Shown: positions 53,351 to 63,761 of the stretch, in pieces
Layout of the letters: every line of letters starts with the position of its first letter
Numbering within the stretch: position 1 is the first letter of the stretch
Assembly: GCF_013374995.1 (NCBI RefSeq)
Contig: NZ_CP056030.1
Span: 823,501 to 887,500, forward strand
Length of the DNA stretch: 64,000 nt
Direction: 5' to 3'
Source of the DNA: Pseudomonas eucalypticola
Lineage (GTDB): Bacteria > Pseudomonadota > Gammaproteobacteria > Pseudomonadales > Pseudomonadaceae
Notes under the pieces: generated by a model
The model's input: the letters and a program-made list of their open reading frames with translations, nothing else
What the model was told of the DNA's origin: nothing
The model's database searches: none
Translations under genes and position numbers: made by a program

Positions 53351-55672
53351 ATGACTCGATCCCGATCCTCCCGTACCCCTAAAAAACGCGCCTCTGGCGG
53401 CCTTCGTACCTGGCTTGGCTGGGGCTTGAAGCTGGGCCTCGTCGGCCTGGTGATACTGGCTGGCTTTGCCGTTTACCTCGACGCCATCGTGCAAGAGAAG
53501 TTTTCCGGCAAGCGCTGGACCATCCCGGCCAAGGTCTATGCCCGGCCGCTGGAGCTGTTCGTTGGCCAGAAGCTGAGCGAGGCCGATTTCCTCACCGAAC
53601 TCGATGCCCTGGGCTACCGCCGCACCACGGTGCTGGACGGGCCGGGCTCGGCCGTGGTCAAAGGCACCACGGTGAACCTCAATACCCGTGGCTTCCAGTT
53701 CTACGAAGGGCTGGAAAAGGCGCAGCCGGTGCAAGTGCGCTTTAACGGCGACTATGTGGCCGAGCTCAGTTCCACCACGGAGGCCAAATTGCCGGTGGTG
53801 CGCCTTGAGCCTCTGCTGATCGGCGGCCTGTACCCCAAGAACCTCGAAGACCGTATCCTGATCAAGCTCGACCAGGTGCCGCCGCACTTGCTCGACACCC
53901 TGGTAACGGTCGAGGACCGTGACTTCTACCACCACTTCGGTGTGTCGCCCAAGTCCATCGCCCGGGCTGTGTGGGTCAACACTTCGTCCGGCCAGATGCG
54001 CCAGGGCGGCAGCACCCTGACCCAGCAGCTGGTGAAGAACTTCTACCTCACCAACGAGCGCAGCCTGTCGCGCAAGCTCACCGAAGCGATGATGGCGGTA
54101 TTGCTGGAGGTCCACTACAGCAAGCAGGAGATTCTCGAGGCATACCTCAACGAGGTCTTCATCGGCCAGGATGGCCAGCGCGCCGTGCACGGCTTCGGCC
54201 TGGCCAGCCAGTTTTTCTTCAGCCAGCCGCTGTCGGAGCTCAAGCTGCATCAGGTCGCGTTGCTGGTGGGCATGGTCAAGGGGCCGTCCTACTACAACCC
54301 GCGTCGCTACCCGGACCGGGCGCTGGAGCGTCGCAACCTGGTGCTCGACTTGCTGGCGCAGCAAGGCGTGGCGACCCAGGCGGAAGTGGATGCGGCGAAG
54401 AAAATGCCACTGGGCGTGACCAAGCAAGGCAGCCTGGCGGACAGCTCGTTCCCTGGTTTCCTGGACCTTGTGAAACGTCAGTTGCGTGAAGACTACCGCG
54501 ACGAAGACTTGACCGAGGAAGGCCTGCGGATCTTCACCAGTTTCGACCCCATCCTGCAGATGAAGGCCGAAGCTTCGGTCACCGATACCTTCAAACGCCT
54601 GGGCAACCGCAAGGGCGTGGACGATGTCGAGGCCGCCATGGTGGTCACCAACCCGGAAAGCGGGGAAGTGCAGGCATTGGTGGGCAGCCGGGCGCCCGGG
54701 TTCGCCGGTTTCAACCGGGCCCTGGATGCAGTGCGGCCGATCGGCTCGCTGGTCAAACCGTCCATTTACCTGACGGCGCTGGAGAAGCCCAGCCAGTACA
54801 CCCTTACCAGTTGGGTCAAGGATGAGCCATTCGAGGTAAAAGGGGCCGATGGGCAAATCTGGCGTCCGAAGAACTACGAAGGCAATTCCAACGGCACGAT
54901 CTTCCTGTACCAGGGCCTGGCGCATTCGTTGAACCTGTCCACGGCGCGCTTGGGCCTGGACCTGGGCGTGCCCAATGTATTCAAGACCATTGGCCGCCTG
55001 GGCGTGGACGTCGACTGGCCGACGTATCCCTCGATGCTGCTGGGCGCCGGCGGCATGTCGCCCATCCAGGTGGCGACCATGTACCAGACCATTGCCAACG
55101 GCGGCTTCAACACGCCAATGCGCGGCATCCGCAGTGTGCTGACCTCTGACGGCCAGCCGCTCAAGCGTTATCCGTTCCAGGTGCAGCAGCGTTTCGACCC
55201 GGGTTCCATCTACCTGATCCAGAACGCCATGCAGCGCGTGATGCGCGAAGGTACCGGCCGATCGGTGTACAACGTACTGCCCAGTTCATTGAACCTGGCA
55301 GGCAAGACCGGCACCAGTAATGATTCCCGGGACAGCTGGTTCGCCGGCTTCAGCCAGGACGTGCTGGCCGTGGTGTGGATAGGCCGCGATGACAACGGCA
55401 AGACGCCGTTCACCGGCGCCACCGGTGCCCTGCAGGTATGGACCAGCTTCATGAAGAAAGCCGACCCGCTGCCGCTGGATACCCCGGTACCGGACAACGT
55501 GGTGCAGGCCTGGATCGACCCGCACACCGGGCAGGGCTCCGATGCCAACTGCCCCGGTGCGGTGCAGATGCCGTATATTCGCGGTAGTGAACCTGCCGCG
55601 GGCGCGGCCTGCGGGGGGAACCAGGCACCGGCTGATTCAGTGATGGATTGGGTCAAGGGCTGGCTGAATTAA
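53351..55672 (+). CDS. mrcB: Bifunctional penicillin-binding protein 1b
   Basis: Class A PBP that polymerises and cross-links peptidoglycan. 773 residues: cytoplasmic basic tail, membrane helix about 24-44, UB2H-like region, glycosyltransferase domain with catalytic Glu188 (TVEDRDFYHHFGV) and QGGSTLTQQLVKNF, and transpeptidase domain with Ser466-x-x-Lys469 (GSLVKPS) and KTGTSNDSRD at 652. It ends with a short Gly-rich tail. The region upstream has TATAAT very close to the ATG. Confidence 0.97.
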   Translation: MTRSRSSRTPKKRASGGLRTWLGWGLKLGLVGLVILAGFAVYLDAIVQEKFSGKRWTIPAKVYARPLELFVGQKLSEADFLTELDALGYRRTTVLDGPGSAVVKGTTVNLNTRGFQFYEGLEKAQPVQVRFNGDYVAELSSTTEAKLPVVRLEPLLIGGLYPKNLEDRILIKLDQVPPHLLDTLVTVEDRDFYHHFGVSPKSIARAVWVNTSSGQMRQGGSTLTQQLVKNFYLTNERSLSRKLTEAMMAVLLEVHYSKQEILEAYLNEVFIGQDGQRAVHGFGLASQFFFSQPLSELKLHQVALLVGMVKGPSYYNPRRYPDRALERRNLVLDLLAQQGVATQAEVDAAKKMPLGVTKQGSLADSSFPGFLDLVKRQLREDYRDEDLTEEGLRIFTSFDPILQMKAEASVTDTFKRLGNRKGVDDVEAAMVVTNPESGEVQALVGSRAPGFAGFNRALDAVRPIGSLVKPSIYLTALEKPSQYTLTSWVKDEPFEVKGADGQIWRPKNYEGNSNGTIFLYQGLAHSLNLSTARLGLDLGVPNVFKTIGRLGVDVDWPTYPSMLLGAGGMSPIQVATMYQTIANGGFNTPMRGIRSVLTSDGQPLKRYPFQVQQRFDPGSIYLIQNAMQRVMREGTGRSVYNVLPSSLNLAGKTGTSNDSRDSWFAGFSQDVLAVVWIGRDDNGKTPFTGATGALQVWTSFMKKADPLPLDTPVPDNVVQAWIDPHTGQGSDANCPGAVQMPYIRGSEPAAGAACGGNQAPADSVMDWVKGWLN

Positions 55673-55784
55673 CGACAGCGTCAAGCTGCAAGTTCAAAGC
55701 GGCAAGTTTGAAGCGGTGCGCGGTGGGCTTTGCTTGTCGCTTGGCGCTTGAAACGTGCAGCTTCTTCCGCAAAGAGGAATCGAA

Positions 55785-56525
55785 GTGAATAAGTGGTGGT
55801 TTCCTGCTGTAACGGCGCTGGCGTTGCTCAACGGTTGCGCCAATGTGCCGCAAGGCTCGATCCCGGTGGTGGACTCCGGTACCGCCGTGTCCAACAGTGA
55901 GCGTGTCTCGGCCAGCCGTGGCTACGCCCCGGCTCAGCGCCAGGCGCCGGCTGCCGTGTCTGAAGACTCAGGCGTAGTGGTGATGCCTCAGGGCAATTCC
56001 GCGCCCATGACCTTCGCCGCGCCCCAGAGCGCCCCGATCAGTACCGGGCCGATTACCCCTGGGCCGAGCACCTCGGCCCCGATCACGCCCCAGGCCTATA
56101 ACAGCGCGCCGGTCACCAGCAACTACAGCATGCCGGCGACCAGCAATGCGCCTACCGGTATCCCCAGCAACAACACCAGTGGCGGCCTGGCGGCCGACGA
56201 ACAGCTCGACGGCCCGGTGCTGGCCTTGCTGACCACCGCCCAGCAGCAACAGGGCGGTGGCGACCTCAATGGCGCATCGTCGAGCCTGGAGCGTGCCCAG
56301 CGCATTGCTCCGCGTGAGCCGCAGGTGCTCTACCGTCTGGCTCAGGTGCGCCTGTCCCAGGGCGACGCGCCCCAAGCCGAGCAACTGGCTCGCCGCGCCC
56401 TGACGTACGCCAACGGCCGGCCAGACCTGCAGGCCAGCCTGTGGACCACCATCGCCCAGGCCCGTGAAAAGCAGGGTGATTCGGCGGGTGCCGCGCAGGC
56501 TCGTCAGAAAGCTTCGGGGAATTGA
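55785..56525 (+). CDS. TPR-containing outer-membrane lipoprotein (LpoB-like position)
   Basis: 246 residues from GTG 55785, with AAAGAGG 8 nt upstream. The N-terminus (NKWWFPAVTALALL) ends in lipobox LNGC with the lipidated Cys at 18. A low-complexity Pro/Ser/Thr/Ala linker (about 45-130) leads to tetratricopeptide repeats (LNGASSSLERAQRIAPREPQ; YRLAQVRLSQGDAPQAEQLA). Being next to mrcB, it may work with PBP1b, as the LpoP lipoprotein does in P. aeruginosa; I infer orthology from synteny and architecture. Confidence 0.85.
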   Translation: MNKWWFPAVTALALLNGCANVPQGSIPVVDSGTAVSNSERVSASRGYAPAQRQAPAAVSEDSGVVVMPQGNSAPMTFAAPQSAPISTGPITPGPSTSAPITPQAYNSAPVTSNYSMPATSNAPTGIPSNNTSGGLAADEQLDGPVLALLTTAQQQQGGGDLNGASSSLERAQRIAPREPQVLYRLAQVRLSQGDAPQAEQLARRALTYANGRPDLQASLWTTIAQAREKQGDSAGAAQARQKASGN

Positions 56526-56527
56526 AG

Positions 56528-56857
56528 ATGGACGCACGTTTTCCGCAGATAGCCGACCATCTGTTGCTGATCGAGCGCGAACTGCGGGTGCAGGGGTGGT
56601 GGGACGAGACCCCGCCCAGCGCCGAACAATTGGCCAGCCAGGAGCCTTTCAGCGTCGACACGCTGGATTTTTCACAATGGTTGCAGTGGATTTTCCTGCC
56701 GCGTATGAAGCAGATCCTGGAGCAGGATCTGCCGCTGCCCAATGCGTCGGGTATCTTGGCGATGGCTGAAATGGTGTACGCCAACGACGCCCACAAGAGC
56801 CGGGGCATCCGCGTACTGCTGCATCAGTTCGACGAACTGATCACCCAGGCAGGTTGA
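56528..56857 (+). CDS. YqcC-family protein (DUF446)
   Basis: 109 residues from ATG 56528, 2 bp after the lipoprotein stop (in-frame TTG at 56522 is less likely). All-alpha sequence typical of YqcC (FSVDTLDFSQWLQWIFLPRM). In other gamma-proteobacteria YqcC often lies next to truC. No function is established. Probably co-transcribed with the lipoprotein and mrcB. Confidence 0.85.
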   Translation: MDARFPQIADHLLLIERELRVQGWWDETPPSAEQLASQEPFSVDTLDFSQWLQWIFLPRMKQILEQDLPLPNASGILAMAEMVYANDAHKSRGIRVLLHQFDELITQAG

Positions 56858-56912
56858 TCCGCTCGGTCCCACAAGGGGGTTACCGCCAACCGGTGGGGCC
56901 GAGCCCGCGGTA

Positions 56913-57347
56913 TCATTGGCAGTTGTCGTCGATCTGCTTCTGCGTCAAGGTTATCTTCGCTTGGCGCTCTTCTTCCGTCAGCCGCCGCAATTCCCCTCCC
57001 ATGTCCTGCCGTACCCGCGGATTGTTCTGCAACTGCGCCAGGTTCTTTCGACTGGTGTCACAAAACGCCGCCATTTTTTCTTCCTGATCCTGTACCTGCT
57101 GCCGCACCTGACGATCGGCAGCCTGTTGGGCAGCCCGGCCCTGGCTGGCGTCGGGCGCCTTGGGGGGAACCTGCGCAGGGGGCGTCACGGGCTTGGCCGC
57201 GTCCACCTGGGTGGCGTTTTGCCCCGCTGGCGGTTGGGCGTCGAAGTGCGTCACGCCCTGGTCATCGACCCATTTGTAGATCTGCGCTGCCAGCCCCGCA
57301 GGGCTTGCCAATGCCAGCGCAAAGGCCGTGAAGATGATCGCTCGCAT
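56913..57347 (-). CDS. Secreted DUF4124-domain protein
   Basis: 144 residues. Signal peptide MRAIIFTAFALALASPAGLA, then the DUF4124 motif QIYKWVDDQGVTHFDAQPP at the mature N-terminus, a Pro/Ala/Gln-rich coil and a C-terminal Cys pair (FCDTSR ... DDNC) that may form a disulfide. Common in pseudomonads, with unknown role. It is convergent with the YqcC gene and divergent from ilvI. Confidence 0.88.
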   Translation of the reverse strand: MRAIIFTAFALALASPAGLAAQIYKWVDDQGVTHFDAQPPAGQNATQVDAAKPVTPPAQVPPKAPDASQGRAAQQAADRQVRQQVQDQEEKMAAFCDTSRKNLAQLQNNPRVRQDMGGELRRLTEEERQAKITLTQKQIDDNCQ

Positions 57348-57747
57348 GCTAATTCCTTGACCATTAACGCAATCATGAAACTACCTTGGGCGGTTCTGAG
57401 CAAATGTTTTCTGCATCTGGCTGAAAAATTAGCACGCATTAAATTGCAACAGATGGCTTGACTTGAGCGCCGCGAATCACAACAATCGTATTCCCGCTGT
57501 AGAGGGACTGCCAGAAGCAGACCCGCTCGGCAGATCATGAGGCGCACACCCGCGCCGACCTGTTACACCCGCAACGCGTTACCTCGCGCTGGGTGGGAAA
57601 CCCCCGCAACACTTTGGGGAAGTCCCAATACTTGCTCAGTCAGTGCTGACGTAGTCGGCGACCACCGTCGCTCATGCTCTGCTGGCAGTAAACCTATTAA
57701 GACCCGTTCCCATGGAGCGGTATTCTGGCGTTTTAGAGGTGAACAAC
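57348..57747 (+). other. 400-bp leader/promoter region of ilvI without a gene
   Basis: This gap between the divergent DUF4124 gene and ilvI contains a 77-codon open frame (57537-57770) that overlaps the ilvI start in another frame and has no branched-chain-rich leader peptide. I see no T-run terminator or clear attenuator. The promoter elements are not identifiable with confidence. Confidence 0.5.
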
Positions 57748-59472
57748 GTGGAGCTTTTATCTGGCGCTGAGATGGTCGTCCGCTTTTTGCGTGACGAAGG
57801 CGTTAAGCACATCTACGGGTACCCTGGCGGTGCTCTCCTGCATGTTTACGATGCCCTGTTCAAAGAACCGGAAGTGGAACACATCCTGGTTCGCCACGAG
57901 CAGGCCGCGACCCATATGGCTGACGGCTATGCCCGTGCCACCGGCAAGGCCGGCGTGGTACTGGTGACCTCCGGCCCAGGCGCGACCAATGCCATCACCG
58001 GTATCGCCACGGCCTACATGGACTCTATCCCCATGGTCGTGCTGTCCGGCCAGGTTGCCAGCACCCTGGTGGGTACCGATGCGTTCCAGGAAACCGACAT
58101 GATCGGTATCTCCCGGCCGATCGTGAAGCACAGCTTCATGGTCAAGCACGCATCCGAGATCCCTGAAGTCCTGAAGAAAGCTTTCTACCTGGCGCAGTCC
58201 GGTCGCCCGGGGCCTGTCGTTGTCGACATCCCGAAAGACATGACCAACCCGGCCGAGAAGTTCGAATACGTTTACCCGAAGAAGGCCAAGCTGCGTTCCT
58301 ACAGCCCTGCCGTTCGTGGCCACTCCGGCCAGATCCGCAAGGCCGTGGAAATGCTGCTGGCCGCCAAGCGTCCGGTAATGTACGCCGGTGGTGGCGTGAT
58401 CCTGGGCGGCGGTTCGGCGCAATTGACCGAACTGGCACAACTGCTGAACCTGCCGGTCACCAATACCCTGATGGGCCTTGGCGCCTACCCGGGCATGGAC
58501 CGTCAGTTCGTCGGCATGCTGGGCATGCACGGCAGCTACACCGCCAACCTGGCGATGCACCATGCCGACGTGATCCTGGCCGTAGGCGCGCGTTTCGATG
58601 ACCGTGTGATCAACGGAGCGGCGAAGTTCTGCCCGAACGCCAAGATCATCCACATCGACATCGACCCGGCGTCGATCTCCAAGACCATCAAGGCCGACGT
58701 GCCAATCGTTGGTCCGGTCGACAGCGTGCTGACCGAAATGGTCGCCACCCTGAAGGAAATCGGCGAAACCCCGAACAAGGAGTCGGTTGCCAGCTGGTGG
58801 AAACAGGTCGACGAATGGCGTGGCGACAAAGGTCTGTTCCCTTACAACAAGGGCGACGGCAGCCTGATCAAGCCGCAGACCGTTATCGAAACCCTGTGCG
58901 AAGTCACCGGCGGCGAAGCCTTCGTGACCTCGGACGTGGGCCAGCACCAGATGTTCGCTGCCCAGTACTACAAGTTCAACAAGCCTAACCGCTGGATCAA
59001 CTCCGGTGGCCTGGGCACCATGGGCTTCGGCTTGCCAGCGGCCATGGGCGTGCAGATGAGCTTCCCCGACGCGCACGTTGCCTGCGTGACCGGTGAGGGC
59101 AGCATCCAGATGAACATCCAGGAGCTGTCCACCTGCCTGCAGTACGACCTGCCGGTGAAGATCATTCTGTTGAACAACGGCGTGCTGGGCATGGTTCGCC
59201 AGTGGCAGGACATGAGCTACGGTGGCCGTCACTCGCACTCGTACGTTGAATCGCTGCCTGATTTCGTCAAGCTGGTCGAGGCCTACGGCCACGTCGGCAT
59301 GCGCATCACCGATCTGAAAGACCTGAAACCGATGATGGAAAAAGCCTTCGCCATGAAGGACCGTCTGGTGTTCCTGGACATTCAGGTTGATGTCACCGAG
59401 CACGTCTACCCGATGCAGATCAAGGACGGTTCGATGCGCGATATGTGGCTGAGCAAGACGGAGCGTACCTAA
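57748..59472 (+). CDS. ilvI: Acetolactate synthase large subunit
   Basis: ThDP/FAD enzyme that makes acetolactate and acetohydroxybutyrate for valine, leucine and isoleucine. 574 residues from GTG 57748 ([18 protein letters not shown]), with AGAGGTG 8 nt upstream; an in-frame ATG at 57712 is less likely. Catalytic Glu51 in [13 protein letters not shown]; ThDP/Mg motif [18 protein letters not shown]. ilvH follows with 2 bp between. Confidence 0.97.
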   Translation: MELLSGAEMVVRFLRDEGVKHIYGYPGGALLHVYDALFKEPEVEHILVRHEQAATHMADGYARATGKAGVVLVTSGPGATNAITGIATAYMDSIPMVVLSGQVASTLVGTDAFQETDMIGISRPIVKHSFMVKHASEIPEVLKKAFYLAQSGRPGPVVVDIPKDMTNPAEKFEYVYPKKAKLRSYSPAVRGHSGQIRKAVEMLLAAKRPVMYAGGGVILGGGSAQLTELAQLLNLPVTNTLMGLGAYPGMDRQFVGMLGMHGSYTANLAMHHADVILAVGARFDDRVINGAAKFCPNAKIIHIDIDPASISKTIKADVPIVGPVDSVLTEMVATLKEIGETPNKESVASWWKQVDEWRGDKGLFPYNKGDGSLIKPQTVIETLCEVTGGEAFVTSDVGQHQMFAAQYYKFNKPNRWINSGGLGTMGFGLPAAMGVQMSFPDAHVACVTGEGSIQMNIQELSTCLQYDLPVKIILLNNGVLGMVRQWQDMSYGGRHSHSYVESLPDFVKLVEAYGHVGMRITDLKDLKPMMEKAFAMKDRLVFLDIQVDVTEHVYPMQIKDGSMRDMWLSKTERT

Positions 59473-59474
59473 TC

Positions 59475-59966
59475 ATGCGGCACATTATTTCCCTGCTGTT
59501 GGAAAACGAACCGGGTGCATTGTCCCGTGTGGTCGGGTTGTTCTCGCAACGCAACTACAACATCGAAAGCCTGACCGTGGCCCCTACCGAAGACCCGACC
59601 CTGTCGCGTCTGACCCTGACCACGTTCGGCCACGATGAAGTGATCGAGCAGATCACCAAGAACCTCAACAAGCTGATCGAAGTGGTCAAGCTGGTCGACC
59701 TGTCGGAAAGCGCGCACATCGAGCGTGAGTTGATGCTGGTCAAGGTCAAGGCCACGGGCGCCCAGCGCGCCGAGATCAAGCGCACCACGGATATCTTCCG
59801 CGGGCAGATCGTCGACGTCACCAGCAGCGTGTACACCGTGCAACTGGCTGGCACCAGCGACAAGCTCGACAGCTTCATCCAGGCCATCGGCACCGCCTCG
59901 ATCCTGGAGACCGTGCGCAGCGGGGTCACCGGTATCGCACGTGGCGACAAAGTGCTGAGCATCTGA
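59475..59966 (+). CDS. ilvH: Acetolactate synthase regulatory subunit
   Basis: 163-residue small subunit that confers valine feedback inhibition. Starts MRHIISLLLENEPGALSRVVG (ACT domain, 20 residues quoted region), followed by a second ACT-like domain. It is 2 bp after ilvI and 85 bp before ilvC, so one operon ilvI-ilvH-ilvC is likely. Confidence 0.97.
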   Translation: MRHIISLLLENEPGALSRVVGLFSQRNYNIESLTVAPTEDPTLSRLTLTTFGHDEVIEQITKNLNKLIEVVKLVDLSESAHIERELMLVKVKATGAQRAEIKRTTDIFRGQIVDVTSSVYTVQLAGTSDKLDSFIQAIGTASILETVRSGVTGIARGDKVLSI

Positions 59967-60015
59967 ACAAGGCAGTAGAGGTGGCGGGCAGCCCCGCCAC
60001 CTTCAACCAAATTAG

Positions 60016-61068
<1,053 letters not shown>

Positions 61069-61087
61069 TACAAGCCTTGTAGCGATG

Positions 61088-61113
61088 AAAACGCGGCTTC
61101 GGCCGCGTTTTTT
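61088..61113 (+). terminator. Intrinsic terminator of ilvC
   Basis: AACGCGGC (61090-61097) pairs with GCCGCGTT (61102-61109) around TTCG, followed by a T-run. Confidence 0.95.
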
Positions 61114-61215
61114 CGTTATGGTGGTCAGGTTCTGGTATAAAGCTGCAACGTTTGCCGACGAACCCTCGTCGCAGACGTCTGTCGAAACTTTCCACACCGT
61201 TGCAAGGTATTGTCC

Positions 61216-62070
61216 ATGAGCGAACGTCCCGAAGAGCCGAACACGGCCTCTGACGCCGAAAGCCTGCTACCGATCGATGAGCATGTCGAAGAAGGGCATG
61301 ACGCAGAAGGGCGTAAAGTCCGGCATCGCGGCATCTATCTGCTGCCCAACCTGTTCACCACGGCGAACCTGTTTGCCGGGTTCTACTCGATCATCAACTC
61401 CATCAGCGCGCAAAGTGCCCTGAGCGCCGGCAATTCCGTCGATGCCGCCAAGTACTTCTCGTACGCTGCCATCGCCATTTTCGTCGCCATGGTCCTCGAT
61501 GGCCTGGACGGCCGCGTGGCCCGCATGACCAACACCCAGAGCGCCTTTGGCGCTGAATATGACTCCCTGTCGGACATGGTCGCCTTCGGCCTGGCGCCGG
61601 CGCTGCTGGCCTTCGGCTGGGCGCTGGGTGACATGGGCAAGGTCGGCTGGATGGTCGCCTTCATTTATGTAGCGGGCGCTGCCCTGCGCCTGGCGCGCTT
61701 CAATACCCAGGTCGGCAAGGCTGACAAGCGCTACTTCATCGGCCTGGCCAGCCCGGCGGCTGCCGGTGTGGTGGCAGGTACCGTGTGGGCCTTCAGCGAC
61801 TACGGCATCCAGGGTTCCAAGTTGTCGTTCCTGGTGGCGCTGCTGGTTGCGGCCGCAGGCATGCTGATGGTCAGCAACATCAAGTACAACAGCTTCAAGG
61901 AGCTTGACCTCAAGGGCCGTGTGCCGTTCGTGGCCATCCTGGCCGTGGTGCTGGTGTTCGCCGTGGTCTTCAGTGACCCGCCACGTATCCTGCTGCTGAT
62001 CTTCCTCTGCTACGCCGCTTCCGGCCCTGTGCAATATCTATTGCGCAAGAGTCGTCACAAAGCAGCCTGA
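61216..62070 (+). CDS. pssA: CDP-diacylglycerol-serine O-phosphatidyltransferase
   Basis: Membrane enzyme that makes phosphatidylserine, precursor of phosphatidylethanolamine. 284 residues from ATG 61216. A long acidic N-terminal cytoplasmic part precedes about seven helices; the CDP-alcohol motif DG-x2-AR-x8-G-x3-D-x3-D is intact with Asp95, Asp98, Asp116 and Asp120. This is the integral-membrane type II (subtilis-like) enzyme, not the soluble E. coli type. Confidence 0.95.
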   Translation: MSERPEEPNTASDAESLLPIDEHVEEGHDAEGRKVRHRGIYLLPNLFTTANLFAGFYSIINSISAQSALSAGNSVDAAKYFSYAAIAIFVAMVLDGLDGRVARMTNTQSAFGAEYDSLSDMVAFGLAPALLAFGWALGDMGKVGWMVAFIYVAGAALRLARFNTQVGKADKRYFIGLASPAAAGVVAGTVWAFSDYGIQGSKLSFLVALLVAAAGMLMVSNIKYNSFKELDLKGRVPFVAILAVVLVFAVVFSDPPRILLLIFLCYAASGPVQYLLRKSRHKAA

Positions 62071-62122
62071 TAGGCTCATACTCCATGGTCTGATGCTGTG
62101 AAAGCCAGACCGTGGAGTGCTT

Positions 62123-63133
62123 ATGCTGATCAAGCTTGCAAAGGCTTCGGACTGTAAAGAGTCCGACGTCACCCCTCACGCTTCCTACCTCTCGCGCCGC
62201 ACCTTCTTGGGTGGTTCCATGCTGGCCCTGGCCGCCACGGGGCTGCCGCGCCTGGCAGTGGCCGACCCTTCCCTGTATGCGGATGTCGATCCGGGGAAAT
62301 CGCCAAAGTGGTTCGCCAACAAGCTGCCCAATACCCAGTGGCAGGCTGTGACCGTGAAGGGCGAGGCCATCACTCCCTTCAAGGATGCCACGCACTACAA
62401 CAACTACTACGAATTCGGCACCGACAAGGGCGACCCTGCGGCGAATGCCGGCGCATTGAAGACCGAGCCGTGGAGCGTGGTGATCGATGGCGAGGTCGCG
62501 AAACCGGGACGGTATGCCCTGGAAGACTTCATGCAGCCATACCAGTTGCAGGAGCGCATCTACCGCATGCGCTGCGTGGAGGCATGGTCCATGGTCATTC
62601 CCTGGCTGGGGTTTCCATTGGCAGACCTGCTGAAGCAGGTGCAGCCCACCAGCAAGGCGAAATACATCCGCTTCGAAACGCTCAACGACCCACAGGTCAT
62701 GCCTGGGCAGCGCTCGGATTTCGCGTTGATCCAGTGGCCCTATGTAGAAGGGCTGCGCCTTGATGAGGCCATGCACCCGCTGACTATCCTCGCCGTAGGC
62801 ATGTATGGGCGCGAATTGCCCAACCAGAATGGCGCGCCACTGCGGTTGGTGGTGCCGTGGAAGTATGGTTTCAAGGGCGTGAAATCCATTGTGCGCATCA
62901 GCCTGGTGAGTGAGCAGCCCACCACGACCTGGCAGAACATCGCGCCGGACGAGTACGGCTTCTTTGCCAACGTCAACCCCAAGGTCGACCACCCGCGCTG
63001 GACCCAGGCTCGTGAGCGGCGCTTGCCCAGCGGGCTGTTCAGCCCGAACGTGCGCGACACCCAGATGTTCAATGGCTATGAGGAGGAGGTAGCTTCTCTT
63101 TATACAGGTATGGATTTGCGGAAGAACTATTGA
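62123..63133 (+). CDS. msrP: Periplasmic methionine sulfoxide reductase catalytic subunit
   Basis: Molybdenum-cofactor enzyme that repairs oxidised Met residues in periplasmic proteins. 336 residues from ATG 62123 (GGAG 6 nt upstream). Tat signal SRRTFLG at 24-30 with hydrophobic LALAATGLP; the Mo-binding Cys is Cys151 in [11 protein letters not shown]. Overlaps msrQ by one base (TGATG). Confidence 0.96.
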   Translation: MLIKLAKASDCKESDVTPHASYLSRRTFLGGSMLALAATGLPRLAVADPSLYADVDPGKSPKWFANKLPNTQWQAVTVKGEAITPFKDATHYNNYYEFGTDKGDPAANAGALKTEPWSVVIDGEVAKPGRYALEDFMQPYQLQERIYRMRCVEAWSMVIPWLGFPLADLLKQVQPTSKAKYIRFETLNDPQVMPGQRSDFALIQWPYVEGLRLDEAMHPLTILAVGMYGRELPNQNGAPLRLVVPWKYGFKGVKSIVRISLVSEQPTTTWQNIAPDEYGFFANVNPKVDHPRWTQARERRLPSGLFSPNVRDTQMFNGYEEEVASLYTGMDLRKNY

Positions 63134-63729
63134 TGCGTTTTCGGTGGTGGCGGTTGTCGGTGTTTCTGGTAGCGGGTGTCTGGCCATTCTGGTGGGTGTA
63201 CCAGGCATGGATCTTTGCGCTGGGACCTGACCCGGGCAAAGTGCTGGTCGACCGGCTGGGCCAGGGCACCTTGGTGCTGTTGATGGTGGCCTTGTGCATG
63301 ACGCCACTGCAACGGCTTACCGGCTGGCCGGGTTGGATCGCGGTGCGGCGGCAACTGGGGTTGTGGTGCTTTGCTTATGCGCTCATGCACCTGGCGGCCT
63401 ATTTGTTCTTTGTCCTCGGGCTGGATTGGGGGCAGTTGGGCGTGGAGCTGCGCAAGCGGCCTTACATTATTGTCGGGGCCCTGGGGTTGCTGTTCCTGCT
63501 GGTGATGGCGGTGACGTCCAATCGCTACAGCCAGCGGCGGTTGGGGCGGCGATGGAAGGTGCTGCACCGGCTTGCTTATATAGTGTTGGGGTTGGGGTTG
63601 CTGCATTTCCTCTGGGTGGTGCGGGCGGATTTGAAGGAGTGGTCGGTGTATGCGGGGGTAGGGGTTCTGTTGATGGTGGTGCGGGTGCCTGGGGTGGTGC
63701 GGCGGATTCCGCGGTTGGGTGCGGGTTAG
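63133..63729 (+). CDS. msrQ: Heme-binding membrane subunit of MsrPQ
   Basis: 198 residues from ATG 63133 with six helices of the ferric-reductase-like fold; conserved His residues are in [13 protein letters not shown] and [17 protein letters not shown]. Supplies electrons from quinol/flavin to MsrP. Co-transcribed with msrP. Confidence 0.95.
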   Translation: MRFRWWRLSVFLVAGVWPFWWVYQAWIFALGPDPGKVLVDRLGQGTLVLLMVALCMTPLQRLTGWPGWIAVRRQLGLWCFAYALMHLAAYLFFVLGLDWGQLGVELRKRPYIIVGALGLLFLLVMAVTSNRYSQRRLGRRWKVLHRLAYIVLGLGLLHFLWVVRADLKEWSVYAGVGVLLMVVRVPGVVRRIPRLGAG

Positions 63730-63761
63730 GAGGTGCAGGGCTCTGGCTTTTCCGGCGTTCT

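Noticed and set aside
57537..57770. 77-codon frame upstream of ilvI as an attenuator leader peptide
   Set aside because: No cluster of Leu/Val/Ile codons and no terminator hairpin with T-run behind it.
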